Notes under the pieces: model-generated
Database searches by the model: none
Seen by the model: the letters and a program-made list of their open reading frames with translations, nothing else
Told to the model about the DNA's origin: nothing
Assembly: GCA_017515635.1 (NCBI GenBank)
Contig: JAFWFO010000045.1
Span: 1 to 39,998, forward strand
Source of the DNA: Selenomonadaceae bacterium
GTDB taxonomy: Bacteria > Bacillota > Negativicutes > Selenomonadales > Selenomonadaceae
Reading direction: 5' to 3'
Length of the DNA stretch: 39,998 bases
Position numbers and translations under genes: made by a program
Part shown: positions 23,607-31,353 of the stretch, piece after piece
How positions within the stretch are numbered: position 1 is the first letter of the stretch
How the letters are laid out: every line of letters begins with the position of its first letter

Positions 23607-24464
23607 ATGAAAAATCAAACAATCGGCGCGGAACTCGAATTCACGGGAATTACGCGGAGCAAAGCGGCGAAGATCGTCGCAAAATTTTTCGGCACCGAAG
23701 CTGAACACTTCGGCGGCTCCTACGACAAATACATCGCCGAAGACAACACGAGACGCGTTTGGAGCGTCATGCGCGATTCAAGCATCCGCGCCGAAAATCA
23801 ATGCCAACGTTGCGAACTGGTTACGCCGATTCTTCACTGGAGCGACATTGAAACCTTGCAACAAATTGTTCGCGAACTTCGCCGCGCAGGTGCGAAAGTC
23901 AACGAGTCCTGCGGCCTGCACGTTCACATCGGAGCGCAAGGCTTGACGGCGCAAAATATTCGGACGCTGGTCAATACGATCGCAAGCCGCGAAGAAATTT
24001 TCTACCGCGCTTTGAAAGTTCTCGAACATCGCAAACAATATTGTCGCCCGACGAACGCAAGATTTTTGAAGGAACTGAACGAAAAGAAACCCGCCACGCT
24101 TGACGAGCTCAAAAAAATTTGGTACGGCGACGAACGCAATCATGATTGGCATTACGATTGCACGCGCTACACGATTTTGAACCTGCACGCGCTCTTCACC
24201 AAAGGCACGGTCGAATTTCGGATTTTCAATTCGACGCTTCACGCCGGCGAAGTCAAAGCCGCAATTCAATTTTGCGCCGCGCTGGTTGCCTTCGCACAAA
24301 AATCACGGCGGACGGTTTACCGCAAAGTTCAGACCGACAACGAAAAATTTGCGATGCGGACTTTCCTGACGCGACTCGGCTTGAACGGCGACGAATTCAA
24401 AACCGCACGCCTTCACCTGACGAAAAATCTTGACGGCAACGCCGCATGGAGATTCGCAGTTTAA
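23607..24464 (+). CDS. Amidoligase-family enzyme (COOH-NH2 ligase)
   Basis: ATG at 23607 follows GGGGGAG and starts the family motif TIGAELEFTG. The 285-residue protein also has SCGLHVHIGAQGL and RYTILNLHALFTKGTVEFRIF, all hallmarks of the Amidoligase_2 family related to glutamine synthetase and gamma-glutamylcysteine ligase. These enzymes use ATP to join an amine to a carboxylate. Phage members are known beside GGCT/AIG2-like proteins, as here, and are predicted to make peptide-type modifications on an unknown target. Confidence 0.85.
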   Translation: MKNQTIGAELEFTGITRSKAAKIVAKFFGTEAEHFGGSYDKYIAEDNTRRVWSVMRDSSIRAENQCQRCELVTPILHWSDIETLQQIVRELRRAGAKVNESCGLHVHIGAQGLTAQNIRTLVNTIASREEIFYRALKVLEHRKQYCRPTNARFLKELNEKKPATLDELKKIWYGDERNHDWHYDCTRYTILNLHALFTKGTVEFRIFNSTLHAGEVKAAIQFCAALVAFAQKSRRTVYRKVQTDNEKFAMRTFLTRLGLNGDEFKTARLHLTKNLDGNAAWRFAV

Positions 24465-24476
24465 TTCAGACGAACG

Positions 24477-24494
24477 GGGCGACTTCGGTCGCCC
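24477..24494 (+). other. Stable RNA hairpin with UUCG loop
   Basis: A perfect 7-bp stem GGGCGAC/GTCGCCC closed by a TTCG tetraloop lies between the amidoligase and GGCT-fold genes. No T run follows, so it is more likely an mRNA-stabilising or translation-tuning hairpin than a terminator. Confidence 0.65.
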
Positions 24495-24517
24495 TTGACT
24501 TTATGGAGGTTGTTACC

Positions 24518-24958
24518 ATGAAAAAATATTTGGCTTACGGCGCGAATATGAACGTCGACATGATGATGAAACGTTGCCCGAAAGCAAAACTTTTGGGCAC
24601 GGGAATTCTTAACGGTTATCGCCTGATGTTCAAAGGCACGCCGCCGAACTCTTACGGCACAATCGAACCGTGGGAAGGTTTTTGCGTCCCGTTCGTGCTG
24701 TGGGAAATTACGCCCGCCGACGAGAAAAGTCTTGACCGTTACGAAGGTTATCCCCGCGTATACAAAAAACGCACGGTCGAACTTGAACTCTGCGGTGACA
24801 AAATTACGGCAATGTATTACTCGAAGCCCGAAACCGAACGCGTCAATCCGCCGAGCGAACATTATGTCAACGTGCTCTGGCAGGCTTATGAGCATTTCGG
24901 ATTCGATTTGGAAATTTTGAAACGTGCCCGCGATTTTTCTTGCGGCGACAGTTTTTAA
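24518..24958 (+). CDS. Gamma-glutamylcyclotransferase-fold (AIG2-like) protein
   Basis: ATG at 24518 has GGAGG upstream. The 146-residue protein starts KKYLAYGANMN (the YGxN substrate loop), contains TPPNSYGTIEP and DRYEGYPRVYKKRTVEL, with Glu in 'YEGYP' matching the catalytic acid. GGCT-fold enzymes release 5-oxoproline from gamma-glutamyl amides. Next to an amidoligase it may reverse or trim the linkage that enzyme makes. Confidence 0.85.
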   Translation: MKKYLAYGANMNVDMMMKRCPKAKLLGTGILNGYRLMFKGTPPNSYGTIEPWEGFCVPFVLWEITPADEKSLDRYEGYPRVYKKRTVELELCGDKITAMYYSKPETERVNPPSEHYVNVLWQAYEHFGFDLEILKRARDFSCGDSF

Positions 24959-24963
24959 GTTCA

Positions 24964-25176
24964 ATGAACGACTTCACGCAGACAAAATTTTTTCGGCTGC
25001 TACTCGACCTTCAACGACTTGCGCAGTTCAATTCCGACGACGATTTTTACCGACGCAACACAGCTGAAATGTTCGGTAAGGAAAATTTGTCGGACGAACA
25101 ATTTTATCGTCGATTCGACTTCACGTCCGAAATGATTCAATTCACGGAGACAAAATATCATGATGCCCGTCACTGA
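24964..25176 (+). CDS. Hypothetical protein (70 aa)
   Basis: ATG at 24964 lies five bases after the previous stop with no clear ribosome site, so translation probably depends on coupling. The 70-residue product is charged and aromatic (FRLLLDLQRLAQF, DFYRRN). It overlaps the next gene by 17 bases. No family recognised. Confidence 0.45.
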   Translation: MNDFTQTKFFRLLLDLQRLAQFNSDDDFYRRNTAEMFGKENLSDEQFYRRFDFTSEMIQFTETKYHDARH

Positions 25177-25615
25177 CAAAATTTCTAAGGAACGCGTCGC
25201 CAAATTCGCTGAAGTTTTCACGCCGCCCGGCACTGTTTTTTTTATGATTTTGCAGGACGGAATTCGGGCTTGCGTCGCCGACGTGGACAAAACGATTTTT
25301 GATCCCGCGTGCGGGCACGGGCAATTTCCCTGCTCCGAATTGGTTTGGAAAATGTTTTTCGGACTTGAACGACTCGACGAAGATTTTATCCTGCGGGCAC
25401 TGAAAAGTTTGCACGGCGTCGATATTCAGCCGGCAAGCGTCGAAACGACAAAAAATCATTTGATTCAAACCGCTTGCGACGCTTACAAATTTTTCACGGG
25501 CAACGAATTCACGCGCACCGACGAGGCAAGACAAATTCTTGACGAAAATTTTATCTGTGGCGATTCGCTCAAAATCATGCACGAGTGGGCTGGCCGCCAA
25601 CAATCGCTTTTTTAG
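25160..25615 (+). CDS. Stand-alone SAM-binding domain of an N6-adenine methyltransferase
   Basis: ATG at 25160 (MMPVTDKIS). The 151-residue protein has the motif I variant DPACGHGQF and a GVDIQPASVE strand, the first half of a gamma-class (N-6 DNA methylase) enzyme. No NPPY catalytic motif follows, so it cannot be active alone. It ends cleanly in RQQSLF, which resembles a sliding-clamp binding pentapeptide (QxSLF). It may be a remnant or a split-enzyme subunit working with the next gene. Confidence 0.7.
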   Translation: MMPVTDKISKERVAKFAEVFTPPGTVFFMILQDGIRACVADVDKTIFDPACGHGQFPCSELVWKMFFGLERLDEDFILRALKSLHGVDIQPASVETTKNHLIQTACDAYKFFTGNEFTRTDEARQILDENFICGDSLKIMHEWAGRQQSLF

Positions 25616-25623
25616 GATGCAAC

Positions 25624-26664
25624 ATGGACTTTCAAATTTTCAACGAAGACTGCATCGAAGGTATGAAACGAATTGCGGACAATTCGGTGGATATGATTTT
25701 GACGGACTTGCCGTACAATTTGACGGCATGCAAATGGGACAAAGACGCGATTGACTTGCCCGCAATATGGGAACAGTTCAAACGAATTCTTAAGCCGCAA
25801 TGTTCGGCGGTTTTGTTCGCGAGTGGCAAATTTACTTTCAAGCTCGTTGCGTCGAATTTTGAGCAGTTCAAATACAAATGGATCTGGGTAAAGAATGCGC
25901 CGACAATGTTCGTGCAAGCCAAAAACGCGCCCATGCGAAAGTATGAAGAAATTTGCATATTCAGCGACGGCAGTATCAATCACGCGAGCTGTACAACCCG
26001 CCGCATGAAATACAATCCTCAAGGCGTCGTGCCGTGTGGAACTTTAGCTAAATATTCTGCGCACACATCGCAAGTTTCGTTGCAAGGCGGGAAATTGCGC
26101 ACCGCTGATGACTTTCTTGCCAATGGCGAGTTAAAAACTTCGCAACTTCGCTCACCAATAAAACAACGCAACACCAACAGGGCAGAAAGTATCATCGGCG
26201 ACCGACCGAGCCGCGCTTGCGGGACTACTTACGAACAAACGGCACACGGCTATCCTACAGACGTTTTGGAGTTTGATGAGCCGAAACTTAAAGACAACTG
26301 GGAACATCACGGAGCACTTAAAAAATTTGGAAGCACCGTTGGCAAGCGAAAATGTCAAGTTGATTATTACATTCAGGAACAGACGAACTCCCCTTCGGAT
26401 GTTTTGAACTTCAAAGCCCCGCACGACGTAAAAAAATTTCACCCGTCACAAAAGCCCGTTGATCTGCTCGAATATTTGATTCGGACTTACACCGACGAGG
26501 GCGAAACTGTTTTGGACGCGACGATGGGCAGCGGCTCAACGGGCGTCGCGGCTATCAATACCGGCAGAAATTTCATCGGCTTTGAACTCGAAAAGAAATT
26601 CTTCGACATTGCTCAAAAACGAATCACCGACGCACGAAACGATAAACTTCAGCGACTGTTTTAA
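25624..26664 (+). CDS. DNA N4/N6 methyltransferase (beta class)
   Basis: ATG at 25624 is preferred because it starts the family motif FQIFNEDCIEGMK; weak GGATG precedes. The 346-residue enzyme has motif IV DLPY near residue 31 before motif I DATMGSGSTG near residue 300, the beta-class order. Between them lies a long insert (about 110-270), the likely target-recognition region. HPSQKP, another conserved motif, is present. The C-terminus (LQRLF) resembles a weak clamp-binding tail. It is a paralogue of the gene at 38851, which lacks the insert. Confidence 0.88.
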   Translation: MDFQIFNEDCIEGMKRIADNSVDMILTDLPYNLTACKWDKDAIDLPAIWEQFKRILKPQCSAVLFASGKFTFKLVASNFEQFKYKWIWVKNAPTMFVQAKNAPMRKYEEICIFSDGSINHASCTTRRMKYNPQGVVPCGTLAKYSAHTSQVSLQGGKLRTADDFLANGELKTSQLRSPIKQRNTNRAESIIGDRPSRACGTTYEQTAHGYPTDVLEFDEPKLKDNWEHHGALKKFGSTVGKRKCQVDYYIQEQTNSPSDVLNFKAPHDVKKFHPSQKPVDLLEYLIRTYTDEGETVLDATMGSGSTGVAAINTGRNFIGFELEKKFFDIAQKRITDARNDKLQRLF

Positions 26665-26679
26665 GCCGCAGGCACCGAC

Positions 26680-26714
26680 GGCGGGCAAAAAAAATAAGTT
26701 GCAAAATGCCCGCC
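26680..26714 (+). terminator. Possible terminator or leader hairpin
   Basis: An 8-bp stem GGCGGGCA/TGCCCGCC (26680-26687 with 26707-26714) has a 19-base A-rich loop and no T run after it. It lies between the methyltransferase stop and the primase leader and overlaps the TTGCAA promoter box, so it may be regulatory rather than a terminator. Confidence 0.4.
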
Positions 26715-26728
26715 TTACGTGCTAGAAT
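26699..26728 (+). promoter_or_regulatory. Putative promoter of the primase-helicase operon
   Basis: TTGCAA (26699-26704), an 18-base spacer and TAGAAT (26723-26728). The -35 region is part of one arm of an inverted repeat whose other arm lies at 26757-26771 (14/15 match). A third TGCAAAGT lies at 26792-26799. This suggests control by a DNA-binding protein recognising TTTGCA-like sites. Confidence 0.5.
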
Positions 26729-26854
26729 AAGTTCGTCAAAACATCCAACACCAGAAGCGGGCACTTTGCAAATCCGATATTCAATTTTAAATGCAAAGTA
26801 ATTATAGCCCCTTTCGGTGTTGAATGTCAACATTTGGAAGGAGGCTATTTTATT

Positions 26855-29356
26855 ATGGCAGAAGGAAAAATTTCAACACCACGCCCAAATCTGCCGTCGA
26901 AAGTCACGCCGCGCACGTTTGAAGGCAAAAAGTATTTCGGCGCAGAAGACGTTGCCCGAATCATCGGTGTCGACAGAAGTCAAGTTTTGCGCTGGCATTA
27001 CAACGGCTGGTTTACGGCGGACAATCGCGCTCACGACGGACGCTATCTCTACGAAATTGAACGCGTCGAACAGTTGAAAAGCGTTTACAGTCCCGACGCC
27101 GAAATCGAATGCGAGTCATTTGGCGGCAGTTCCAAGCCATTTGGCACCATGCACACCCCATTTGGCACCATGCACACCCCATTTGGCACCCCCGCCCCGA
27201 AACAATTTTTCACAACCAAAGACGTTGCAAAAATCATAGGCGTCACGAAACAAACTGTCGATTACTGGCGTAAAAAAGGCTGGTTTACTGCTGATTCACA
27301 GGCAGGCGACGGACGCTATCTTTACGAAATCGAACGCGTCATGCAACTCAAAAGCGTTTATCGTCCCGATTGGAATCAACCCGCGTATCTTGCGCATGTC
27401 GAACCCGACGCCGTGACGGACGAAAAAATCAGCGAACTCGAAAGCAAAGCCAACGAACTCGGTTTATCCGTGCAAATGTCGGCGAAGTCAAGCGCACCGC
27501 CGCCACAAATGACGCGCTATCTCACCAAAGAGGAACGCCAAAAAATTAAAGAAGCCGTCCGCATGGTCGACCCCGAAAACGTCGCTCAAAAAATCGGGCT
27601 CACCAAAACGAAATTCGGCTGGGTTTGCCCCGAATGTGGAAACGGAGACGGCAACGACAAGACCGGCATTGATCCGAAATATCTTTCCCAAAACGGCGAC
27701 CACGTCGAGTGGCACTGCTACAAATGCGGTTGCTCGTGGGATAATATTGCGCTCGTTGCCAAGTTCAAACTCAATTACAAAGTCGACGACAAAGGCAATT
27801 TCTACGACGCGAACGAATTTCCCAAAGCTCTCGACGAAGTTGCCAAATTACTCGGCGTTTCAATCGACACCGACGGCAATGTCCACAGCCCGCACGCCGC
27901 CAAACCTGAAATTTTCGACGACGCCGACGATGACGTTGACGAAAGCGAGCTTAAAGACTACTCGAATTTTTACGGCTTCGCGGCGGGCGGCTTGAAATTC
28001 TTCATGGACAAACACGACGGCGAATATCGCGGAATTCCCAAAGTTGTTTACGATTATTTTTGGTGCGGATACGTCAGCGAATTCGGCAAGGCGAAAGCTC
28101 CCGCCTTTATCGTGCCCGCATCAAAATACAGTTTCCTTGCGCGTTTCACAGGCAACGAAAACGAACTCACCGACGAACAAAAACAAGTTTTGCGTCCGAA
28201 GTGGCATTCGCCCGTGTCGAAGCCCGTTTTTAATTTCAAACGCGCCGCCGAAAGTGACGACCCGATTATCTTCCTGCACGAAGGCGAATTCGACGCAATG
28301 AGTACTTTTTTCGGCTCCGTGTGGGACGATTTTATCAACGCGAACGGAATTATTTCGCTCAGCAAAACGCCGCACATCAACACCGTCGCGATTATGGGCA
28401 CCGCAATCACGGGCAAATACAAAAAACGCCTTCGCGCCGAAGACATAGGAAAGAAATTTTTCGTCGTGCTGCTCGATAACGACGAAGCCGGAATTAAGAA
28501 AACGCCGCAAGTCGTCAACGATTTAAAAGCTCTCGGGCATGATGCAATCGGCGTTCGGCTCTCCGAAAAATACAACGACGCGAACGAATTCCTGCAAGCC
28601 GACCCGAAACAATTTGCCGCACGAATTAAAGAAATTTACGACGCCGCCAAAAACGGCACGTTGACCGACGACGAAATTTTTTCGACGCCCGCAGATGGCA
28701 AACAGCCCGAAATTGGCGAACCGCCCGCCGACGATAATTCGGTCGAGGAACAATACACGCCCGATTTCAGCGATTATGAATCCGTGAACGGGAAAATCAA
28801 TCCCGACATTAAGCCCGTGCTTGCCGAAGCAATTTATTACGCCGAAAGGATTCTCGAAAACAATTGCTTCGGCGAAGAATATTTCAGCGTCAAAGAACTC
28901 AGCTCAATTAAACGTCGACACCAAATCGCCGCGCTCAAAGTTTACATGCCCGACTTGCACGACGAATTTTTTACCACGGTCAAAAAACTTTGCAAGGCCG
29001 CCAAAGCTCACATTCGTGAACTTGACACCGGCAATTTCTTCGCGTCGAAAATCAAAGGGACAAAACAGCAAAATGACAGACCAATTTTTTCCAATTTTTC
29101 TGTTGCAAGTGAGTTAGCCGATTTTGACTTAAAAAATTTTCAGCACGAAGTCAACGAACTCGCACGCGACATAAAAAAAAACAAACCGCATTCAACGCGA
29201 AGCAACTCAGCGATACCAAACGCAAACGCGAAGAGGATAAACGCGCCCGCGACAGAGCCGCCGCCGCCGAAAAGTTCAAAATCAAAAGTGATAACTTCGA
29301 CGCAGATTTTCTTTTCATGCAACCCGACGACGACGAAGGACGCGCCACGCAATTAA
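26855..29356 (+). CDS. TOPRIM primase with two N-terminal helix-turn-helix domains
   Basis: ATG at 26855 is chosen because GGAGG lies nine bases upstream. The 833-residue zero-frame product has two similar MerR-like helix-turn-helix domains (about 27-80 and 118-170; 'DVA(R/K)IIGV' then 'GRYLYEIERV'). A linker of repeated PFGTMHT units joins them. A Cys4 zinc ribbon starts at Cys258 (CPEC...CYKC), and a TOPRIM core follows with HEGEFDA (about 475) and DNDEAG (about 540). The family-like sequence stops at an A9 run at 29173; the last 58 residues look out of frame. A -1 shift there would join it to the helicase that follows. Confidence 0.88.
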   Translation: MAEGKISTPRPNLPSKVTPRTFEGKKYFGAEDVARIIGVDRSQVLRWHYNGWFTADNRAHDGRYLYEIERVEQLKSVYSPDAEIECESFGGSSKPFGTMHTPFGTMHTPFGTPAPKQFFTTKDVAKIIGVTKQTVDYWRKKGWFTADSQAGDGRYLYEIERVMQLKSVYRPDWNQPAYLAHVEPDAVTDEKISELESKANELGLSVQMSAKSSAPPPQMTRYLTKEERQKIKEAVRMVDPENVAQKIGLTKTKFGWVCPECGNGDGNDKTGIDPKYLSQNGDHVEWHCYKCGCSWDNIALVAKFKLNYKVDDKGNFYDANEFPKALDEVAKLLGVSIDTDGNVHSPHAAKPEIFDDADDDVDESELKDYSNFYGFAAGGLKFFMDKHDGEYRGIPKVVYDYFWCGYVSEFGKAKAPAFIVPASKYSFLARFTGNENELTDEQKQVLRPKWHSPVSKPVFNFKRAAESDDPIIFLHEGEFDAMSTFFGSVWDDFINANGIISLSKTPHINTVAIMGTAITGKYKKRLRAEDIGKKFFVVLLDNDEAGIKKTPQVVNDLKALGHDAIGVRLSEKYNDANEFLQADPKQFAARIKEIYDAAKNGTLTDDEIFSTPADGKQPEIGEPPADDNSVEEQYTPDFSDYESVNGKINPDIKPVLAEAIYYAERILENNCFGEEYFSVKELSSIKRRHQIAALKVYMPDLHDEFFTTVKKLCKAAKAHIRELDTGNFFASKIKGTKQQNDRPIFSNFSVASELADFDLKNFQHEVNELARDIKKNKPHSTRSNSAIPNANAKRINAPATEPPPPKSSKSKVITSTQIFFSCNPTTTKDAPRN
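27137..27190 (+). repeat. 21-bp tandem repeat in the primase gene
   Basis: A 21-base unit occurs twice exactly plus a 12-base partial copy. It encodes PFGTMHT heptads in the linker between the two helix-turn-helix domains. Being a multiple of three, copy-number change would lengthen or shorten the linker without breaking the frame. Confidence 0.9.
29173..29182 (+). promoter_or_regulatory. Putative -1 ribosomal frameshift site
   Basis: Nine A then C, read in the primase frame as AAA AAA AAC, gives the heptamer A AAA AAC at 29176-29182. A -1 slip enters the helicase frame, whose translation is protein-like from this point (KKQTAFNAKQLSDTKRKRE...). No strong downstream hairpin is obvious. The fused product would be 1289 residues. 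Confidence 0.65.
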
Positions 29357-30723
29357 CTTACGTGTTCGGAAGCAACCTCCGCCACATCACCGCACGCGAT
29401 CAATGGGTTGTCTTCAAGAAAGATCCCAATTATCCGTCGTGCGGCGTCTGGTCACTCAGCAGTCCGAAAGATAATCTTGAAGTCTTGCGTTTGGCTCGCA
29501 AAATGAGCGGAATTTTAACCGCCAATTTGCCCGACGACGCCGACAAAGACACCGATAAAATGATTCAAGGTTGGCGGAGTTCCAAGTGCATGAGCAATGC
29601 AATTCGGCTTGCACGCGTCGACGATCAAGTCATTATTCGCGCCGCCGACCTTGATTCGCATCCGAATTTGTTGCTCGTCAAAAACGGCGTTGTCGACCTC
29701 GAAACAAAAGATTTTTATCCCGAAGTCGATAAAAATTTGCTCCTTACAAAATGTTGCAATGCCGTTTGGAACCCCAACGCCGACAAGTCGACCGTGCAAA
29801 AATTCTTGCGCGATATTCAGCCCGATGAAGAATCGCTTGCCGCCATGATTCGCTATCTCGGCTACTGTATGACCGGCGAAGTCAATCAGCAGAAACTCCA
29901 TTTCTGGAAAGGACGCGGCGCGAACGGTAAATCAACAATTCTCGTGACGTTTAAATTCATGATGGGCAATCACGCCGTCAATATTCCCGCGACGCTGTTG
30001 CTTGAGCCGAAAACGCCCGCCGACGCCAACAACGCCACGCCCGCGCTTGCAATGCTTATCGGAACACGCGTCGCAATCAGTTCCGAACTGCCGCAAACTT
30101 GCGTGCTAAATTCCCAGCTCGTTAAAGACGTTACGGGCGGCGAGGAAATGTCCGTGCGCTTGCTCCATTGCAACTTTGAAAATTTCCGCCCGTTTGCCAA
30201 ATTCATTATCTGCGGAAATTTCTTCCCGCAAATCGCCAACGTTCGCGATAAAGGTTTGCTCCGTCGACTTCAAACACTCGAATTCAACCAAACCTTTGAA
30301 GGCAATAAAGCCGATCTCGGCTTGCCGAAACGACTTCTTGAAGATGAAAATTTATCGGCACTGCTCAGCATTATCGTCGACGGCGCATACGATTTTTACC
30401 GCGAAGGCAAGCTGATTGAGTCCGCCGAAATGCAAACTTCGCGCAAAACTTACGTCGCCGACAATGATTTTATTGCACAGTTTATCGAGGAATTCTGCGT
30501 GGTTGGCGACGATAAATACTGTCTGCGCAAAATTTTCCTTGAGGAACTCAGAAAAAAATTCGGTGCCGAATGCTCGCGCTATCGCAACGATCGCGAACTC
30601 GGCAACCTTGTCGAACAACTTCCCAACTGCCGCAAGGGAAAATCTAAAAGCGGAATCGTTTATTACGGATTCGGTCTTGTCGATAATCTGACAGACGAAC
30701 CCGACGTGCCGTTTGGAAATTAA
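29317..30723 (+). CDS. SF3 helicase / P4-type primase C-terminal domain
   Basis: ATG at 29317 is only a conventional start; no ribosome site precedes it, and the same frame is open and protein-like back to 29176. Likely translation is by -1 frameshift from the primase. The 468-residue region has a D5_N-like part, Walker A GRGANGKST, and the SF3 pattern ISSEL ... VTGGEEMSVRLLH ... KFIICGNFFP, as in phage/plasmid P4-family helicases. Primase and helicase fused in one chain are common in this family, which supports the frameshift reading. Confidence 0.85.
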   Translation: MQPDDDEGRATQLTYVFGSNLRHITARDQWVVFKKDPNYPSCGVWSLSSPKDNLEVLRLARKMSGILTANLPDDADKDTDKMIQGWRSSKCMSNAIRLARVDDQVIIRAADLDSHPNLLLVKNGVVDLETKDFYPEVDKNLLLTKCCNAVWNPNADKSTVQKFLRDIQPDEESLAAMIRYLGYCMTGEVNQQKLHFWKGRGANGKSTILVTFKFMMGNHAVNIPATLLLEPKTPADANNATPALAMLIGTRVAISSELPQTCVLNSQLVKDVTGGEEMSVRLLHCNFENFRPFAKFIICGNFFPQIANVRDKGLLRRLQTLEFNQTFEGNKADLGLPKRLLEDENLSALLSIIVDGAYDFYREGKLIESAEMQTSRKTYVADNDFIAQFIEEFCVVGDDKYCLRKIFLEELRKKFGAECSRYRNDRELGNLVEQLPNCRKGKSKSGIVYYGFGLVDNLTDEPDVPFGN

Positions 30724-30743
30724 CAGATTAGTCAACATGCCAA

Positions 30744-30777
30744 AGCCCCGAAAACTCTTTCGGGGCTATTTTTTTTC
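30744..30777 (+). terminator. Strong intrinsic terminator after the helicase
   Basis: A perfect 10-bp stem (30744-30753 with 30758-30767) with a four-base loop is followed by A and eight or more T. It ends the replication operon just before the iteron region. Confidence 0.95.
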
Positions 30778-30850
30778 GCGTTTGGTGATGAAGCGGTGAT
30801 GAACCGGTGATGAACGGTGACGATTTTGGTGATGAGCCGCTTTTAACAAA

Positions 30851-30866
30851 TGGCGTCAGAACGCCA
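30851..30866. repeat. Palindrome copy 1 (TGGCGT/ACGCCA)
   Basis: TGGCGT and ACGCCA flank four bases. Related to the palindromes at 31216 and 31326. It lies among the forward iterons. Confidence 0.7.
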
Positions 30867-31215
30867 CTTTCAAAAAAACGGGGTATGAATGGTGACGGAC
30901 TGGTGACGAATTTTGAAGCGTTCATCACCGCAAAAAAACAAGCGTACACTAAGCGACTTTGGCATTTTTTTCGATTTTCGACGCTCTATTACTACGGACT
31001 GCATGCGTTAGCAAAAAAAAAAAAAAAAAAAAGGGTCTGTTATTTTTACTAATAAAATAATTATATAAGTCAAAACAACATACCATAAAAAAAAAATTTT
31101 TTAATCTATACAACGCTACAATGGCAAATTCGTCACCAAAAACGAAACTCGCCTAGTGTGGGCTTGTTTTGTCAAAAAAAGTTCGTCACCAGTTCATCAC
31201 CGCTTCGCCACAAAC

Positions 31216-31229
31216 GGCGTCACGACGCC
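31216..31229. repeat. Palindrome copy 2 (GGCGTC-AC-GACGCC)
   Basis: A 14-base inverted repeat with 6-base arms in the middle of the reverse iterons; identical to the one at 31326-31339. Confidence 0.8.
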
Positions 31230-31323
31230 ATTTATAAAAATGCAGTTCGTCACCAATCCATCACCACATCATCACCTTCGTCACCGGCTGATTTCCAACG
31301 TGCACAACCCCAAATATTAAAAG

Positions 31324-31353
31324 TTGGCGTCACGACGCCATTTGTGCTATAAT
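31324..31353 (+). promoter_or_regulatory. Promoter with embedded palindrome before the late activator gene
   Basis: TTGGCG (31324-31329), an 18-base spacer and TATAAT (31348-31353). The palindrome GGCGTC-AC-GACGCC (31326-31339) overlaps the -35 box and is identical to the copy in the origin. A protein that binds it could link replication to late-gene switching. Confidence 0.65.

Larger units (their letters stand above)
30784..31285. other. Predicted replication origin: two opposed iteron clusters around an AT-rich core
   Basis: The motif GGTGAYGAA occurs on the plus strand at 30784, 30795, 30806, 30816 (variant), 30828 (variant), 30891 (variant) and 30902. The reverse complement TTCRTCACC occurs at 30921, 31129, 31182, 31193, 31246, 31257 (variant), 31268 (variant) and 31277. 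Spacing is mostly 11 bases, one helical turn. Between the clusters lies an AT-rich stretch (about 30931-31128) with a run of 20 A. Palindromes with GGCGTC/GACGCC arms occur in each cluster. No convincing gene is present. The structure fits an iteron-type origin with a central unwinding region. Confidence 0.75.

Noticed and set aside
25160..26664. One frameshifted methyltransferase spanning two genes
   Set aside because: The first gene has gamma-class features, while the second is a complete beta-class enzyme with its own start and both motifs, so they are different enzymes.
30784..31285. CRISPR array
   Set aside because: Repeats are only 9 bases, degenerate, and spaced one helical turn apart on opposite strands. 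There are no spacers of the usual length and no cas genes.
30807..31352. Short open frames in the origin region
   Set aside because: They read through iterons and the 20-A run, giving low-complexity peptides such as poly-Lys, and have no proper ribosome site.
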